64,000 nucleotides of DNA from Beijerinckiaceae bacterium RH AL1 (GTDB lineage Bacteria; Pseudomonadota; Alphaproteobacteria; Rhizobiales; Beijerinckiaceae), in assembly GCA_901457705.2 (NCBI GenBank), contig LR590083.2, positions 1,488,597 through 1,552,596 of the forward strand, given 5' to 3'. A model generated the notes under the pieces. The model saw nothing but the letters and a program-made list of their open reading frames with translations, searched no databases and was not told the DNA's origin. Position 1 is the stretch's first letter, and each line of letters starts with the position of its first letter. The translations under genes were made by a program, and so were the position numbers. Shown here one piece after another: positions 11,713 to 22,462 of this stretch.

Positions 11713-12342
11713 ATGGATCCCAAGACGACAGCTGTCGTGCTGATCGAGTTCCAGAACGACTTCACCACGGAAGGCGGAGCGCTCCACGAGGCTGTCAAGC
11801 CGGTGATGGACTCCTCCAACATGCTGGCGAACACGGTTGCGGTCGCCAAGGCGGCCCGCGCCAGCGGTGCCACCGTGGTCTACGTGCCGATCGCCTTCGC
11901 GGAGGGCTACACCGAGCTGCGCGCGCACCCCTACGGCATCCTCAAGGGCGTGGTCGACAGCCGCTCGTTCCGCAAGGACAGCTGGGGCGCCGAGTTCGTC
12001 GACGTCCTGAAGCCGCAGCACGGCGACATCGTCATCGAAGGCAAGCGTGGCCTCTGCGCTTTCGCCAGCACCAACCTCGACTTCATCCTCCGCAGCCGCG
12101 GGTTCACCACGATCGCGCTGGGCGGCTTCCTCACCAACGTCTGCGTCGAATCGACGATGCGGACGGCCTACGAGCACGGCTATGACGTCGTCACGCTCAC
12201 CGACTGCACGGCGGCGACGAGCGCCGAGGAACAGCAGGCGGCAGTGGAGAAGAACTATCCGCTGTTCTCGACGCCGATGACGCACGACGCGTTCATCGCG
12301 GCGCTCGAGGGCAGTAAGGTTCCGCTGGCGAAGGCGTCTTAA
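11713..12342 (+). CDS. Isochorismatase-like cysteine hydrolase
   Basis: A 209-residue protein of the cysteine hydrolase (isochorismatase/nicotinamidase) fold. The catalytic triad is visible: Asp16 (EFQNDF), Lys111 (EGKRGLCAF) and Cys144 (LTNVCVEST, with the typical preceding cis-peptide region GGFLTN). AGGGAGG at 11701-11707 precedes the ATG by 5 bases; the frame is open far upstream but that part lies inside antisense mfd. Substrate cannot be read from sequence; candidates are amide or imide hydrolysis. No amidase partner gene lies nearby. Confidence 0.88.
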   Translation: MDPKTTAVVLIEFQNDFTTEGGALHEAVKPVMDSSNMLANTVAVAKAARASGATVVYVPIAFAEGYTELRAHPYGILKGVVDSRSFRKDSWGAEFVDVLKPQHGDIVIEGKRGLCAFASTNLDFILRSRGFTTIALGGFLTNVCVESTMRTAYEHGYDVVTLTDCTAATSAEEQQAAVEKNYPLFSTPMTHDAFIAALEGSKVPLAKAS

Positions 12343-12349
12343 ATCGGCA

Positions 12350-12658
12350 TCACTCCACCCGCCGCACCGGCATCGGCGGCGGCGTGTCCGTCGGGGCGAT
12401 CAGGTCGAGGCGGTGATGCCAGAAGGACCACGAGCGCGGGCGCAGCGCCCCGGCGGGCGACGTGCGCAGGACCTCGGCGAGCTTGTCGCGGCCGAACACC
12501 GGCTCGAGGTCGAAGGCGTCGTCGATCGTGCCGAGGTCCACGACGCGGCGGATGATGCGGTCGGGGAAGGCCAGCGCGTCCGCCTCGCTCTGGTCCCAGA
12601 CGTAGCGGCGCGCCATGGCGCGCAGGAACGTCTCGGGATCTGGAAGAGGTGCCTCCAT
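12350..12658 (-). CDS. Small hypothetical protein (DUF6922-like layout)
   Basis: About 102 residues, possibly starting at an internal ATG (MARRYVWDQSEAD). The pattern YVWDQSEADALAFPDRIIRRVVDLGTIDDAFDL..VFGRDKLAEVLR...SFWHHRL resembles small proteins that precede nucleotidyltransferase-type genes: an aromatic/FWD element, an IIRRV helix with LG, and a terminal FWHH. Such proteins often accompany AbiEii-type genes, but none is present here. It lies directly downstream of the nitroreductase on the same strand, with about 10 bases between them, so cotranscription is likely. Function unknown. Confidence 0.6.
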   Translation of the reverse strand: MEAPLPDPETFLRAMARRYVWDQSEADALAFPDRIIRRVVDLGTIDDAFDLEPVFGRDKLAEVLRTSPAGALRPRSWSFWHHRLDLIAPTDTPPPMPVRRVE

Positions 12659-12667
12659 CGGCGCAGC

Positions 12668-13243
12668 CTACACCCTGAACACCCCCTGGCGCACGAAGCT
12701 CGTCAGGGGCGCGCGGGCGTTGGGCTTGGCGGGGTTGGCCTCGTCGGCGCGGTAGCGGCCGATCGCCACCATGCACTCGACGCGGTAGTCGTCGGGCACC
12801 TCGAGGTCGCGCGTGGCGCGGGCGACGTCGAAGCCGCCCATGGCGTGCGCGGCCCAGCCGATGAGGCTGGCCTGCAGGGCGAGGCAGGCCCAGGCGGCGC
12901 CCGTGTCGAAGGAATGCGAGTAGTTCTCGACCGCCGGGCCCTCCTGCGGCTGGCGCGTGCGCTTCGAGACGACGGCGATCAGCACGGCGGTGCCGGCCAC
13001 CCAGCCCTGGTTGCCCGGCGACAGCGGCTCGAAGAAGCGCGGCCAGTCCACCGAGTCGCGCTTGGCGTAGAGGAAGCGCCAGGGCTGCAGGTTGGAGGCC
13101 GAAGGCGCCCAGCGCGCGGCCTCGAGGATCGTGAAGAGATCGGCATCCGGGATCGCCTCGCCGGAAAAGCTGCGCGGCGACCAGCGGTCGAGGAAAAGGG
13201 AGGCAATCGGATGATCGGCCTTGCGGCCGTTGCTCGTCGTCAT
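12668..13243 (-). CDS. Nitroreductase family flavoprotein
   Basis: A 191-residue FMN-dependent oxidoreductase of the nitroreductase fold. Visible features are the N-terminal RWSPRSFSGEAI (the RRS.R.F element that binds FMN phosphate), EAARWAPSASNLQPWRFL, and the C-terminal GWAAHAMGGFD plus VAIGRY. The start at 13243 is preceded by GGAG; the longer frame to 13297 adds only non-homologous residues. Usual members reduce nitroaromatics or quinones with NAD(P)H; the physiological substrate is not evident. Two hairpins at 13272-13333 separate it from the upstream small secreted protein. Confidence 0.88.
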   Translation of the reverse strand: MTTSNGRKADHPIASLFLDRWSPRSFSGEAIPDADLFTILEAARWAPSASNLQPWRFLYAKRDSVDWPRFFEPLSPGNQGWVAGTAVLIAVVSKRTRQPQEGPAVENYSHSFDTGAAWACLALQASLIGWAAHAMGGFDVARATRDLEVPDDYRVECMVAIGRYRADEANPAKPNARAPLTSFVRQGVFRV

Positions 13244-13271
13244 TCGCGGCTCCGGAAAACGAGCCGGCATC

Positions 13272-13333
13272 AAGGGCGAAACGCCCTTCCTTCGCAAGGC
13301 GGGGCAGGGCGAGGCCTCGGGGGCCCCGCCCTG
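13272..13333 (-). terminator. Two adjacent hairpins, possible transcription terminator
   Basis: A perfect 7-bp hairpin with loop AAA (arms AAGGGCG at 13272-13278 and CGCCCTT at 13282-13288) and a second hairpin (CAGGGCG at 13305-13311 with CGCCCTG at 13327-13333, plus inner GGCC/GGCC). They follow the small secreted gene on the minus strand. There is no T-run, so intrinsic termination is only a possibility; they could also be mRNA stabilising structures. Confidence 0.35.
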
Positions 13334-13357
13334 TCGCTCACGTCTTCGGCTGACGGA

Positions 13358-13642
13358 TCAGCGGATGATCGTGGTGCGAACGACCTTCTTGTTGAAGGCG
13401 TGCGCGAGGTGGATGCGCGGCGCGATGCGATGGCCGGGCAGCACGCGGACGGCGGCGACGCGATGGAACGGGCGGTGGAAGCGATGGACGATCTTCACCG
13501 TCTTCTTCGCAACGACCGGGCGCATCGCGTGATGCGTGGTGACGGTCTTCTTGACGAGGGTCGCGGCCGAGGCGTCGGCGACGGCGCCGCCGGCGACGAG
13601 GAGGCCGAGGGCGGCGGCGACGATCTTGGAACGCATGTTCAT
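13358..13642 (-). CDS. Small basic secreted protein, unknown
   Basis: 94 residues with a clear signal peptide (MNMRSKIVAAALGLLVAGG, cleavage near ADASA). The mature part of about 68 residues is strongly basic and rich in His, Val and Lys (KKTVTTHH, KIVHRFHRPFHRV, HRIAPRIHLAHAF). No cysteine, no lipobox. No family is recognised. Such His/Arg-rich periplasmic peptides are frequent in Rhizobiales, but their role is not known to me. It stands alone between the yidD gene and the nitroreductase, all on the minus strand. Confidence 0.7.
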   Translation of the reverse strand: MNMRSKIVAAALGLLVAGGAVADASAATLVKKTVTTHHAMRPVVAKKTVKIVHRFHRPFHRVAAVRVLPGHRIAPRIHLAHAFNKKVVRTTIIR

Positions 13643-13741
13643 GGTGGGCTCCGTATGGTTTGGTCCCGCTCTGTCTTGAGCGTGGCGCCAACCTAGGACC
13701 CGCCGGCTGAACGGCGACGGAAGGCCGCGTTCAGCCAGTCT

Positions 13742-14074
13742 TCATTCGCGCGACGCGTCGGGCGGCAGGCTGCGCCCCGTCCAACGGCCGTAGCGCCACG
13801 GCGCTAACCAGCGCGCCGCGGGGTCGAGCGTGTCGGGAACGGGATCGAAGCCGGACGTGCCCCACGGATGGCAGCGGCAGACGCGCGATGCCCCGAGCCA
13901 GCCGCCGCGCCACAGGCCGAAGCGGGCGATTGCCTCGTCGGTGTAGGCGGAGCAGGTCGGCAGATGGCGGCACTGCCGCCCGACGAGGCCGGAGAGCGTC
14001 AGCTGGTAGGCGCGGATGCACGCGCGCGCCATCCGGGCCGGCCACGAGGCCGAGCGACCGTCGACCGAGGTCAT
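13742..14074 (-). CDS. yidD: Membrane protein insertion efficiency factor YidD
   Basis: 110 residues. The YidD signature is complete: an amphipathic N-terminal helix (RACIRAYQLTLSGLVGRQCRHLPTCSAY, described here by its motif RHLPTCSAYTDEAI) and the C-terminal CRCHPWGTSGFDPVPD. YidD is a small inner-membrane-associated protein that aids YidC-dependent insertion. In many genomes it sits with rnpA and yidC; here it is alone, which is common in this group. The start at 14074 (MTSVDGRSA) gives a slightly long N-terminus; nothing decides it firmly. Confidence 0.93.
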   Translation of the reverse strand: MTSVDGRSASWPARMARACIRAYQLTLSGLVGRQCRHLPTCSAYTDEAIARFGLWRGGWLGASRVCRCHPWGTSGFDPVPDTLDPAARWLAPWRYGRWTGRSLPPDASRE

Positions 14075-14316
14075 GACGCGAGACCGGCCGGCCGCGCCGA
14101 GACAACGCGCCGATGAATTGCATCAAGTCTAGGCACGCGAAGACGCAGAAAACGCCCAAGTATTGCAGGTCGCGTTAGGGAGCCCGAGGTGGGGCTGGAA
14201 TGAGACAATATCTTGTTTTCCCGAGAGGTGTTGCCCCCAAGTCATATCGCCTGGAGGGGAACGCAGGCAGGGTTGCTCCTGAAGATTCAGCGCCAACACC
14301 CCCGGGGCCGCCGCCA

Positions 14317-15180
14317 ATGAAGTCGCTTGTTCTCGCCACAATGGGCCTCGCCCTCGGCGCCACCGCCACCCTCGCCGCCGACCTGCCGAGCCGTCGCGCT
14401 CCCCCGGTCTACGTGCCGCCCGCGCTCCCGGCGTTCAGCTGGACCGGCTTCGAGGCCGGCCTGCATTCGGCCTACACCTTCGGCAGCAACAACAGCGTCC
14501 GCACCACCGGCCGCGGCTCGCTGATCGGCCGCCCGGCCTACCTCGGCACCTACAAGGACGGCTCGTCCTACGTCGGCGCCGGCGTCGGCTACAACTACCA
14601 GTTCACGCCGGGCTCCGGCGTCGTCATCGGCGCCAGCGTCGATGCCGACTACGTCTACCTGCACAAGAACGCCTTCGATGTCGCCGGCGCCGGCGGCTTC
14701 CAGACGCTCAGCCAGTACCACCAGCGCCTCGACGTGCTCGGCACGGCGAACGGCAAGGTCGGCTACGCCTTCGATCACTTCCTGCTCTACGGCACCGGCG
14801 GCTTCGCGTTCGGCGATCCCGGCCTCGGCGGCAGCTTCCTGACCAACGGCCGCGTTATCGCGACCGGCGGCAACAACGGCCAGCTCAAGGGCGGCTACGA
14901 CTTCGGTGGCGGCGCCGAGTACGCCATCCCGCAGGACAGCTTCCTCAACAAGTTCTCGATCGAGCACTACATCGGCCTCGACAAGCTGCTTGGCAACTAC
15001 ACCACGACCCTCAAGGTCGAGTACATCCACTACAACCTCGGCAGCCAGTCGGTCGCGCTCGGCGGCATCGGCGGCAACGGCGGTTACACCCTCAACTACC
15101 GCACCGAGGGCAACCAGATCCGCGGCGGCCTGCTGTACTCGTTCCTCAGCGCCCCGGCGCCGGTCGTCGCCCGCTACTGA
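14317..15180 (+). CDS. Outer-membrane beta-barrel protein (Omp25/31-like)
   Basis: 287 residues. A signal peptide (MKSLVLATMGLALGATATLA) is followed by DLPSRRAPPVYVPP and FSWTGFEAGL, the start typical of Rhizobiales Omp25/Omp31/RopB-type porin-like proteins. The remainder alternates polar and aromatic residues with Gly-rich turns, consistent with an eight-strand barrel (GVGYNYQFTPGSGVVIGASVD is one hairpin), and ends VVARY with a terminal aromatic, as expected for BAM-dependent insertion. The frame extends upstream to 14200 but the signal peptide fixes the start. No good ribosome site is seen. A strong intrinsic terminator follows. Confidence 0.9.
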   Translation: MKSLVLATMGLALGATATLAADLPSRRAPPVYVPPALPAFSWTGFEAGLHSAYTFGSNNSVRTTGRGSLIGRPAYLGTYKDGSSYVGAGVGYNYQFTPGSGVVIGASVDADYVYLHKNAFDVAGAGGFQTLSQYHQRLDVLGTANGKVGYAFDHFLLYGTGGFAFGDPGLGGSFLTNGRVIATGGNNGQLKGGYDFGGGAEYAIPQDSFLNKFSIEHYIGLDKLLGNYTTTLKVEYIHYNLGSQSVALGGIGGNGGYTLNYRTEGNQIRGGLLYSFLSAPAPVVARY

Positions 15181-15204
15181 GCAAGCTACACTCTCCGATC
15201 TTCG

Positions 15205-15235
15205 AAAAGGCCGGCCCTCGGGGTCGGCCTTTTTG
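15205..15235 (+). terminator. Rho-independent terminator after the outer-membrane protein gene
   Basis: Stem AAAAGGCCG at 15205-15213 pairs with CGGCCTTTT at 15225-15233, loop about 11 bases, followed by TGTT. It ends the outer-membrane protein transcript and, read on the other strand, may also serve the convergent NifU-like gene. Confidence 0.85.
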
Positions 15236-15275
15236 TTATGGTCGGCTCGTCTGCCGGGGCAGGGTTGCGGCGGGC

Positions 15276-15716
15276 TCAGGCCGCGACGGGCTCGCCCATG
15301 ATCTCGCTCGCCGCCTGCGCCGCGGCCTCGAAGGCGAGCAGGGTCGAGGCATGGCGCGCCTTGAAGTCGCGCACGGGCTCGAGCACGGCCGCGTCGCTCC
15401 AGGCGCCGTCGGGCGGCGCGGCGCCCTGCTTCAACATGGCGCGCATCCGGTCGCGGACCTCGCGCAGCTCGGACGCGGTCGCCCCGATCACGTGGCGGCC
15501 GACGATCGAGGCGGCGGCCTGGCCGAGCGCGCAGGCCTTCACGTCCTGGGCATAGTCGGACACGCGGCCGTCGGTCATCACGAGGTCGACGACCACCGTG
15601 GAGCCGCAGAGCTTGGAGTGCGCGCGGGCGCTGGCCTGCGCGGCCGACAGGCGGCCGAGCCGTGGGATATTGCCAGCCAGCTCGAGGATGCGCTGGTTGT
15701 AGATGTCATTCAGCAT
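15276..15716 (-). CDS. NifU-like iron-sulfur scaffold protein, third cysteine missing
   Basis: 146 residues of the IscU/NifU N-terminal family. It starts MLNDIYNQRILELAGNIPR, has the first two cluster ligands (SKLCGSTVVV and KACALGQAA) and the intervening helix, but the place of the third cysteine (normally in a RxxCxxLP-like segment) reads FKARHASTLLAFEAA, without Cys. Similar proteins without the third cysteine occur next to folE in rhizobia, so it may act as an assembly accessory rather than a classic scaffold; this is inference. It diverges from folE. The frame open to 15803 was shortened to the conserved Met. Confidence 0.82.
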   Translation of the reverse strand: MLNDIYNQRILELAGNIPRLGRLSAAQASARAHSKLCGSTVVVDLVMTDGRVSDYAQDVKACALGQAAASIVGRHVIGATASELREVRDRMRAMLKQGAAPPDGAWSDAAVLEPVRDFKARHASTLLAFEAAAQAASEIMGEPVAA

Positions 15717-15877
15717 AAGCTTCGCCGGATGCGGTGACGGGCGGTCGGGCTTCCTATATAGGAGGCAGCGATGCGCCGGACGAGTTCGATTGACGCGTCG
15801 CAAAGACGGTGTCGCTCCGCTCCAGGGCGACGCCGACGTGTCAACAATCCACCTGGACCATCACTTGGAGGCACCAC

Positions 15878-16543
15878 GTGGACGATGTGGTTAAGACCTT
15901 GCGCGATCATCGCTTTTCCAGACAGCAAGCCGCGCAAAACCCCACAACGCAGACGCCATTCATCAAACCGACGCGTGAAGAAGCCGAAGCCGCGGTCCGA
16001 ACCCTGATCGGCTATATCGGCGACGATCCGGACCGCGAGGGCCTGCTCGACACCCCGCGGCGCGTCGTCGCGGCCTTCGACGAGTTCTACGGCGGGTATG
16101 CCTCCGATCCAGCCGAAGTGCTGACGCGCGTCTTCTCGGACGTGTCGGGCTACGACGATCTCATCCTGGTGCGCGACGTGCCGTTCGTGTCGCATTGCGA
16201 GCACCACATGGTGCCGTTCCTCGGCCGCGCGCATATCGCCTACTATCCGAGCGCCGAAGGCGTCGTCGGGCTGTCGAAGCTCGCGCGACTCGTCGACATC
16301 TACGCCAAGCGCCTGCAGACGCAGGAGGCGCTGACGGCGCAGGTCATCCAGGCGCTGGAGCTCAACCTGCGGCCGCGCGGCTGCGCCGTCATGATCGAGG
16401 CCGAGCATATGTGCATGTCGCTGCGCGGCGTGCGCAAGCACGGATCCTCGACCGTCACGACGCGCTTTGCCGGCGTCTTCAAGACCGATCCCGCGGAGCA
16501 GGTCCGCTTCATGACCCTGGTGCGCCAGGGCCAACGCAGCTGA
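15878..16543 (+). CDS. folE: GTP cyclohydrolase I
   Basis: Converts GTP to dihydroneopterin triphosphate, first step of folate synthesis. 221 residues. Zinc ligands are visible in [10 protein letters not shown] (Cys and His) and in [14 protein letters not shown] (second Cys). The start is a GTG at 15878 ([10 protein letters not shown]), chosen because GGAGG at 15867-15871 is 6 bases ahead; an earlier ATG at 15809 gives a foreign-looking extension. It begins a tight operon with hisI and a patatin-like gene. Confidence 0.95.
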   Translation: MDDVVKTLRDHRFSRQQAAQNPTTQTPFIKPTREEAEAAVRTLIGYIGDDPDREGLLDTPRRVVAAFDEFYGGYASDPAEVLTRVFSDVSGYDDLILVRDVPFVSHCEHHMVPFLGRAHIAYYPSAEGVVGLSKLARLVDIYAKRLQTQEALTAQVIQALELNLRPRGCAVMIEAEHMCMSLRGVRKHGSSTVTTRFAGVFKTDPAEQVRFMTLVRQGQRS

Positions 16544-16545
16544 CC

Positions 16546-16935
16546 ATGGCCGCCGACGCCGCGCGCGAGGAGGGCCTGGACTTCCTCCCGCGCTTCGATC
16601 GCGACGGCCTCCTCACCTGCGTCACGCTCGACGATGGCGACGGCAGCGTCCTCATGGTCGCTCACATGAACGCCGAGGCGCTTGAGCGGACGCTCGAGAC
16701 GGGGGTCGCGCACTACTGGTCGCGCTCGCGCCGGAGCCTCTGGCGCAAGGGCGACACGTCGGGCCAGACGCAGCGCGTCGTCGAGATCAGGACGGACTGC
16801 GACCAGGACGCGCTGGTGATGCGCGTGGTGCCGGGCGGTGACGGCGGCGCCTGCCATACCGGGCGGCGGTCGTGCTTCTATCGCCGCGTCACGCGCGAGG
16901 CCGGCCGCACCATGCTCGTCATGGTCGCGACTTGA
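16546..16935 (+). CDS. hisI: Phosphoribosyl-AMP cyclohydrolase
   Basis: Third step of histidine biosynthesis (opens the purine ring of phosphoribosyl-AMP). 129 residues, mono-functional. Signature [16 protein letters not shown] and the metal-binding [10 protein letters not shown]...[14 protein letters not shown] are intact, giving the three zinc cysteines and the Asp cluster. It starts 2 bases after the folE stop codon and its own stop overlaps the next gene's start, so translation is probably coupled through the operon. Confidence 0.95.
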   Translation: MAADAAREEGLDFLPRFDRDGLLTCVTLDDGDGSVLMVAHMNAEALERTLETGVAHYWSRSRRSLWRKGDTSGQTQRVVEIRTDCDQDALVMRVVPGGDGGACHTGRRSCFYRRVTREAGRTMLVMVAT

Positions 16936-17957
16936 GCCTCGGCGCCGTCCTCACGAAACGCAAGGCGCCACAGCACCTTGCGCCGCGCGATGCGAGCAGG
17001 GTCTCAGCCGGCCCGCGCCGCCGCGTCGGCCTGGCGCTCGGCGGCGGCTCGGCGCGTGGCTGGGCGCATATCGGGATCATCCGCGAGCTGCGCGATGCCG
17101 GCGTGCCGCTCGACGTCATCGCCGGCACCTCGATCGGCGCGGTGGTCGGCGGCTGCGCTGCGGCCGGAAAGCTCGACGAGCTCGAGGCTTTCGCGCTCAG
17201 CCTCAACCGCCGGCGCATGCTCGGTCTCATGGACATCTCGTTTGCCGGCAGCGCTTTGATCGGCGGCGCGCGACTCCGGCGTCGCCTGTCGCGCGATCTC
17301 GGCGACGTCAGGATCGAAGGCCTGCCAACGCCTTTTGCGGCCGTCGCCACCGAGCTCGGGTCCGGCCGCGAGGTCTGCCTCTCGCACGGCGACCTCGTCG
17401 AGGCGGTGCGCGCGTCCTATGCGATGCCGGGGCTGTTCGAGCCGGTCCGCATCGGCGGCCGCTGGCTGTTCGACGGGGCAATGTCGAACCCCGTGCCGGT
17501 CTCGGTCTGCCGGACGCTGGGCGCCGACTTCGTCATCGCCGTCTCCCTTACCTCCGACCTCGACGAAGCCGCGACCTCGGGCTCGGCGAGCCTCCTCGGC
17601 GACGAGGTCGAGAGCGCCGTCGTGCCGGCAGGGCGCACGACGAAGCGCCGGCGGCTGCGCTTCGCGCGGCGCCGGCTCTTCGAGCGTCGGGTCGACGGTG
17701 CGCCCGGCATCGCCAGCGTCATGGTCAACGCTTTCTCAGTGGCGCAGGAGCGAATCTCGCGCGCGCGCCTTGCGTACGACAGGCCGGAGGTGCTGATCCC
17801 GGCGCGGCTCGACAGCGTCGGGCTCTTCGATTTCCACCGCGCGGCCAATCTCGTCGCGCACGGGCGCCGGGTCGCGCGCGAGGCGCTGCCGGCGATCGAG
17901 GCGCAGCTCTCCGGGATCGCGCCCGAGGCGCTGAGCGAGCCGACCGCCGCGCAGTAG
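16932..17957 (+). CDS. Patatin-like phospholipase
   Basis: 341 residues of the bacterial patatin/RssA-type lipase family. Oxyanion loop [12 protein letters not shown] near residues 37-48, nucleophile Ser67 in GTSIGA, and the second catalytic residue Asp181 in DGAMSNP. A basic segment [18 protein letters not shown] interrupts the C-terminal half. The start is a TTG at 16932 overlapping the hisI stop (TTGA), since an ATG-type start further upstream would lie deep in hisI. Likely cleaves acyl groups from membrane lipids; the substrate is not known. Confidence 0.88.
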   Translation: MSLGAVLTKRKAPQHLAPRDASRVSAGPRRRVGLALGGGSARGWAHIGIIRELRDAGVPLDVIAGTSIGAVVGGCAAAGKLDELEAFALSLNRRRMLGLMDISFAGSALIGGARLRRRLSRDLGDVRIEGLPTPFAAVATELGSGREVCLSHGDLVEAVRASYAMPGLFEPVRIGGRWLFDGAMSNPVPVSVCRTLGADFVIAVSLTSDLDEAATSGSASLLGDEVESAVVPAGRTTKRRRLRFARRRLFERRVDGAPGIASVMVNAFSVAQERISRARLAYDRPEVLIPARLDSVGLFDFHRAANLVAHGRRVAREALPAIEAQLSGIAPEALSEPTAAQ

Positions 17958-17961
17958 ACCT

Positions 17962-18399
17962 TCAATAGGTCGTCGAGATGTACTCGCGGAGCGCCGACTG
18001 CTCGGCCTCCATCTGCTCGAGCCGGTACTTGATGGCGTCGCCGACCGACACGATTCCGACGAGGCGCCCGTCCTCGCCGAGGACCGGCATGTGGCGGAAC
18101 CGGCCGGCCGACATCCGGCGCGCGACGTCGATCACGCCGTCCTCTTCGGCGGCCGACTTCACGTCCTTGGTCATGAAGCTCGAGACCGGCTTGTCCATCG
18201 CCTCGACGCCATTGCTGGCGAGCGTGCGCACGACGTCCCGCTCCGAGACGATCCCCTTCATGGCGCCGTCGTCGTCGGCGATGACCAGCGCGCCGATGTG
18301 CTTGGTCGCCAGCACGTCGATGACCTCGCGCATGGTCGCATGCGGCAGCACCGTGGTGACGGTTCGCCCCTTACCCGCGAGAATTCGGGCTACGGTCAT
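17962..18399 (-). CDS. Tandem CBS-domain protein
   Basis: 145 residues containing two CBS motifs (residues about 8-65 and 75-135): GALVIADDDGAMKGIVSERDVV and RHMPVLGEDGRLVGIVSVGDAI, each ending in the ribose-contacting S-D/G-D element. Stand-alone CBS pairs bind adenosyl ligands such as AMP, ATP or NAD and act as energy-state regulators of partner proteins. GGGAGG lies about 6 bases before the ATG. It converges on the patatin gene and diverges from ppk. Confidence 0.92.
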   Translation of the reverse strand: MTVARILAGKGRTVTTVLPHATMREVIDVLATKHIGALVIADDDGAMKGIVSERDVVRTLASNGVEAMDKPVSSFMTKDVKSAAEEDGVIDVARRMSAGRFRHMPVLGEDGRLVGIVSVGDAIKYRLEQMEAEQSALREYISTTY

Positions 18400-18419
18400 G
18401 CCTGCCTCCCTTCGCTAAC

Positions 18420-18434
18420 CCATTGTCACAATGG
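18420..18434. promoter_or_regulatory. 15-bp palindrome in the CBS/ppk divergent promoter region
   Basis: Arms CCATTGT and ACAATGG around a central C, perfect dyad, 20 bases from the CBS protein start codon. Position and symmetry fit a repressor operator; the binding protein is not identifiable. It does not match the direct-repeat Pho box. Confidence 0.4.
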
Positions 18435-18454
18435 TGTCTTGTTGGGTGTATGAA

Positions 18455-18507
18455 GGATGCTCCCGGGCCGGCAGGGGTTCAAGCGGCGCCGCTTGCCGCA
18501 AGCATCC
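18455..18507 (+). promoter_or_regulatory. Nested stem-loop in the ppk leader
   Basis: GGATGCT at 18455-18461 pairs with AGCATCC at 18501-18507; inside them CGGC/GCCG (18469-18472 with 18495-18498) and a self-complementary 14-base element centred at 18487. It lies about 60 bases before the ppk ATG, so it may be a structured 5' leader or an attenuator-like element. Confidence 0.35.
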
Positions 18508-18568
18508 CTCAATCGTCGGGAACGATCCGGCGAGCTGCCTCGAAATCGAACGGCAAGGACGACCGAGC

Positions 18569-20854
<2,286 letters not shown>

Positions 20855-20858
20855 TCGC

Positions 20859-22370
20859 ATGACGTCGTCCGCGCTCTTGTCTGCGCAAGGCCAGCACCAT
20901 CCGGTCGCGATCATCGACATCGGGTCGAACTCGGTCCGACTCGTCACCTACGACAACCTAGACAGGGCGCCCGTCCCGTCCTTCAACGAGAAGTCGTTGT
21001 GCGCGCTCGGCAACGGCGTGGTCACGACCGGCAAGCTCGCCAAGTCCGGCATCGAGAAGGCGCTTGTCGCGCTGAAGCGCTTTCGCGCGCTGGCCGAGAT
21101 CATGGGCATCGACGACGTGCGGGTGATCGCCACCGCCGCCGCGCGCGACGCCTCCAACGGTCCCGAGTTCCTTGCCGCCGCGAAGGCGGCGCTGGGCGGC
21201 CGCGAGATCGCGCTGCTGTCGGGTGCGCGCGAGGCGCGGCTCTCGGCGCTCGGCGTGCTGTCCGGCATCCATGCGCCCGACGGCGTCGTCGGCGACATGG
21301 GCGGCGGCTCGCTCGAGCTGATCGACGTCAAGGGCGAGCGCATCGGCACCGGCACCAGCCTGCCGCTAGGCGGTCTCGCGCTGATGGATGCCTCGGGGCG
21401 CTCGCCGAAGGCGGCGGCCAAGATCGTGCGCGAGGCGCTCGCCAAGTGCGACGCGCTCGACGCGCTGCAGGGCCGTAGCTTCTATGCCGTCGGCGGCACC
21501 TGGCGCGCGCTCGCCAAGCTGCACATGGGTGAGCGCGCCTACCAGCTCATGGTGATGCACGGCTACTCGATCCCCGCCCGCGAGGCGGCCGATCTCGCCG
21601 ACCTCGTCGAGCGCGTCGAGCCGAGCTCGTTCCTGGCGATCGATTCGGTCGCCGCGGCGCGACGCCCGCTGCTCGCCTACGGCGCGGTCGTCCTCGACGA
21701 GCTGATCCGCCGCGCCAAGCCGAAGGACGTCGTGATCTCGACCTATGGCGTGCGCGAGGGCCTGCTCTACGAGGGGCTCGGCCCGGCCCAGCGCAGCGCC
21801 GACCCGCTGATCGTCGCCGCGCAGAAGCTGAACCGCCTGCTGGCGCGGGTGCCCGGCTACTCCGACGAGCTGATCGACTGGACGCACGACTTCCTCGAAT
21901 CAGCCGCGATCGCCGAAACGGTCGACGAGCGGCGGCTGCGCGAGGCGTCCTGCTATCTCTCCGAGGTGAACTGGCGCGCGCATCCCGACTACCGCGGCAT
22001 CCAGAGCTTCAATCTTGTCTCGTCGGCGATCCTCCCGGGGGTCGATCATGTCGGGCGCTCGTTCCTGTCGCTCGTCACCACGCTGCGCTACGCCGGCCTC
22101 GACGAGGAGGTCGCGCCGCAGACCCGCACCCTGATGCCGCCGAAGCTGATCGAACGCGCCTTGCTCGTCGGCGCGACGATGCGTGTCGCCTCGGTGCTGT
22201 CGGCGGGCGCCTGCGGCGTGCTCGGCGCCGCGCCGCTGACGATGTCGCGCTCCAAGCTCGTGCTGACGCTGCCGCCGCGCTTGGCGGCGCTTTCGAACGA
22301 TCGCCTGCTCGGCCGCGTCAAGGGCCTCGCCAAGCTGCTCGGTCGGGACGCGGCGATCGAGGTCGCGTGA
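20859..22370 (+). CDS. ppx: Exopolyphosphatase / Ppx-GppA phosphatase
   Basis: 503 residues, hydrolyses terminal phosphate from polyphosphate or pppGpp. The actin-like ATPase fold is shown by AIIDIGSNSVRLV near residue 17 (phosphate 1) and VGDMGGGSLELI near residue 146 (phosphate 2), with ATAAARDASNGPEF between. The C-terminal part (HDFLESAAIAETVDERRLREASC onward, described here by the REASC motif) is the HD-like helical domain seen in longer Ppx. The ATG lies 4 bases after the ppk stop codon, implying coupled synthesis of the polymer-making and polymer-degrading enzymes. Confidence 0.94.
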   Translation: MTSSALLSAQGQHHPVAIIDIGSNSVRLVTYDNLDRAPVPSFNEKSLCALGNGVVTTGKLAKSGIEKALVALKRFRALAEIMGIDDVRVIATAAARDASNGPEFLAAAKAALGGREIALLSGAREARLSALGVLSGIHAPDGVVGDMGGGSLELIDVKGERIGTGTSLPLGGLALMDASGRSPKAAAKIVREALAKCDALDALQGRSFYAVGGTWRALAKLHMGERAYQLMVMHGYSIPAREAADLADLVERVEPSSFLAIDSVAAARRPLLAYGAVVLDELIRRAKPKDVVISTYGVREGLLYEGLGPAQRSADPLIVAAQKLNRLLARVPGYSDELIDWTHDFLESAAIAETVDERRLREASCYLSEVNWRAHPDYRGIQSFNLVSSAILPGVDHVGRSFLSLVTTLRYAGLDEEVAPQTRTLMPPKLIERALLVGATMRVASVLSAGACGVLGAAPLTMSRSKLVLTLPPRLAALSNDRLLGRVKGLAKLLGRDAAIEVA

Positions 22371-22462
22371 CCGCCCCATCCTAGGGGAGCGCCTTCGCGC
22401 TTGTCGCGAAGCTGTAGTCCGGCACACGTATCCGTATCCCATTGCAAAGAAGGGGACGGACA

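Noticed and set aside
18511-18545. GGAAC motif as an EcfG-type general stress promoter before ppk
   Set aside because: GGAAC is present but no matching CGTT-type -10 element at 16-17 bases.
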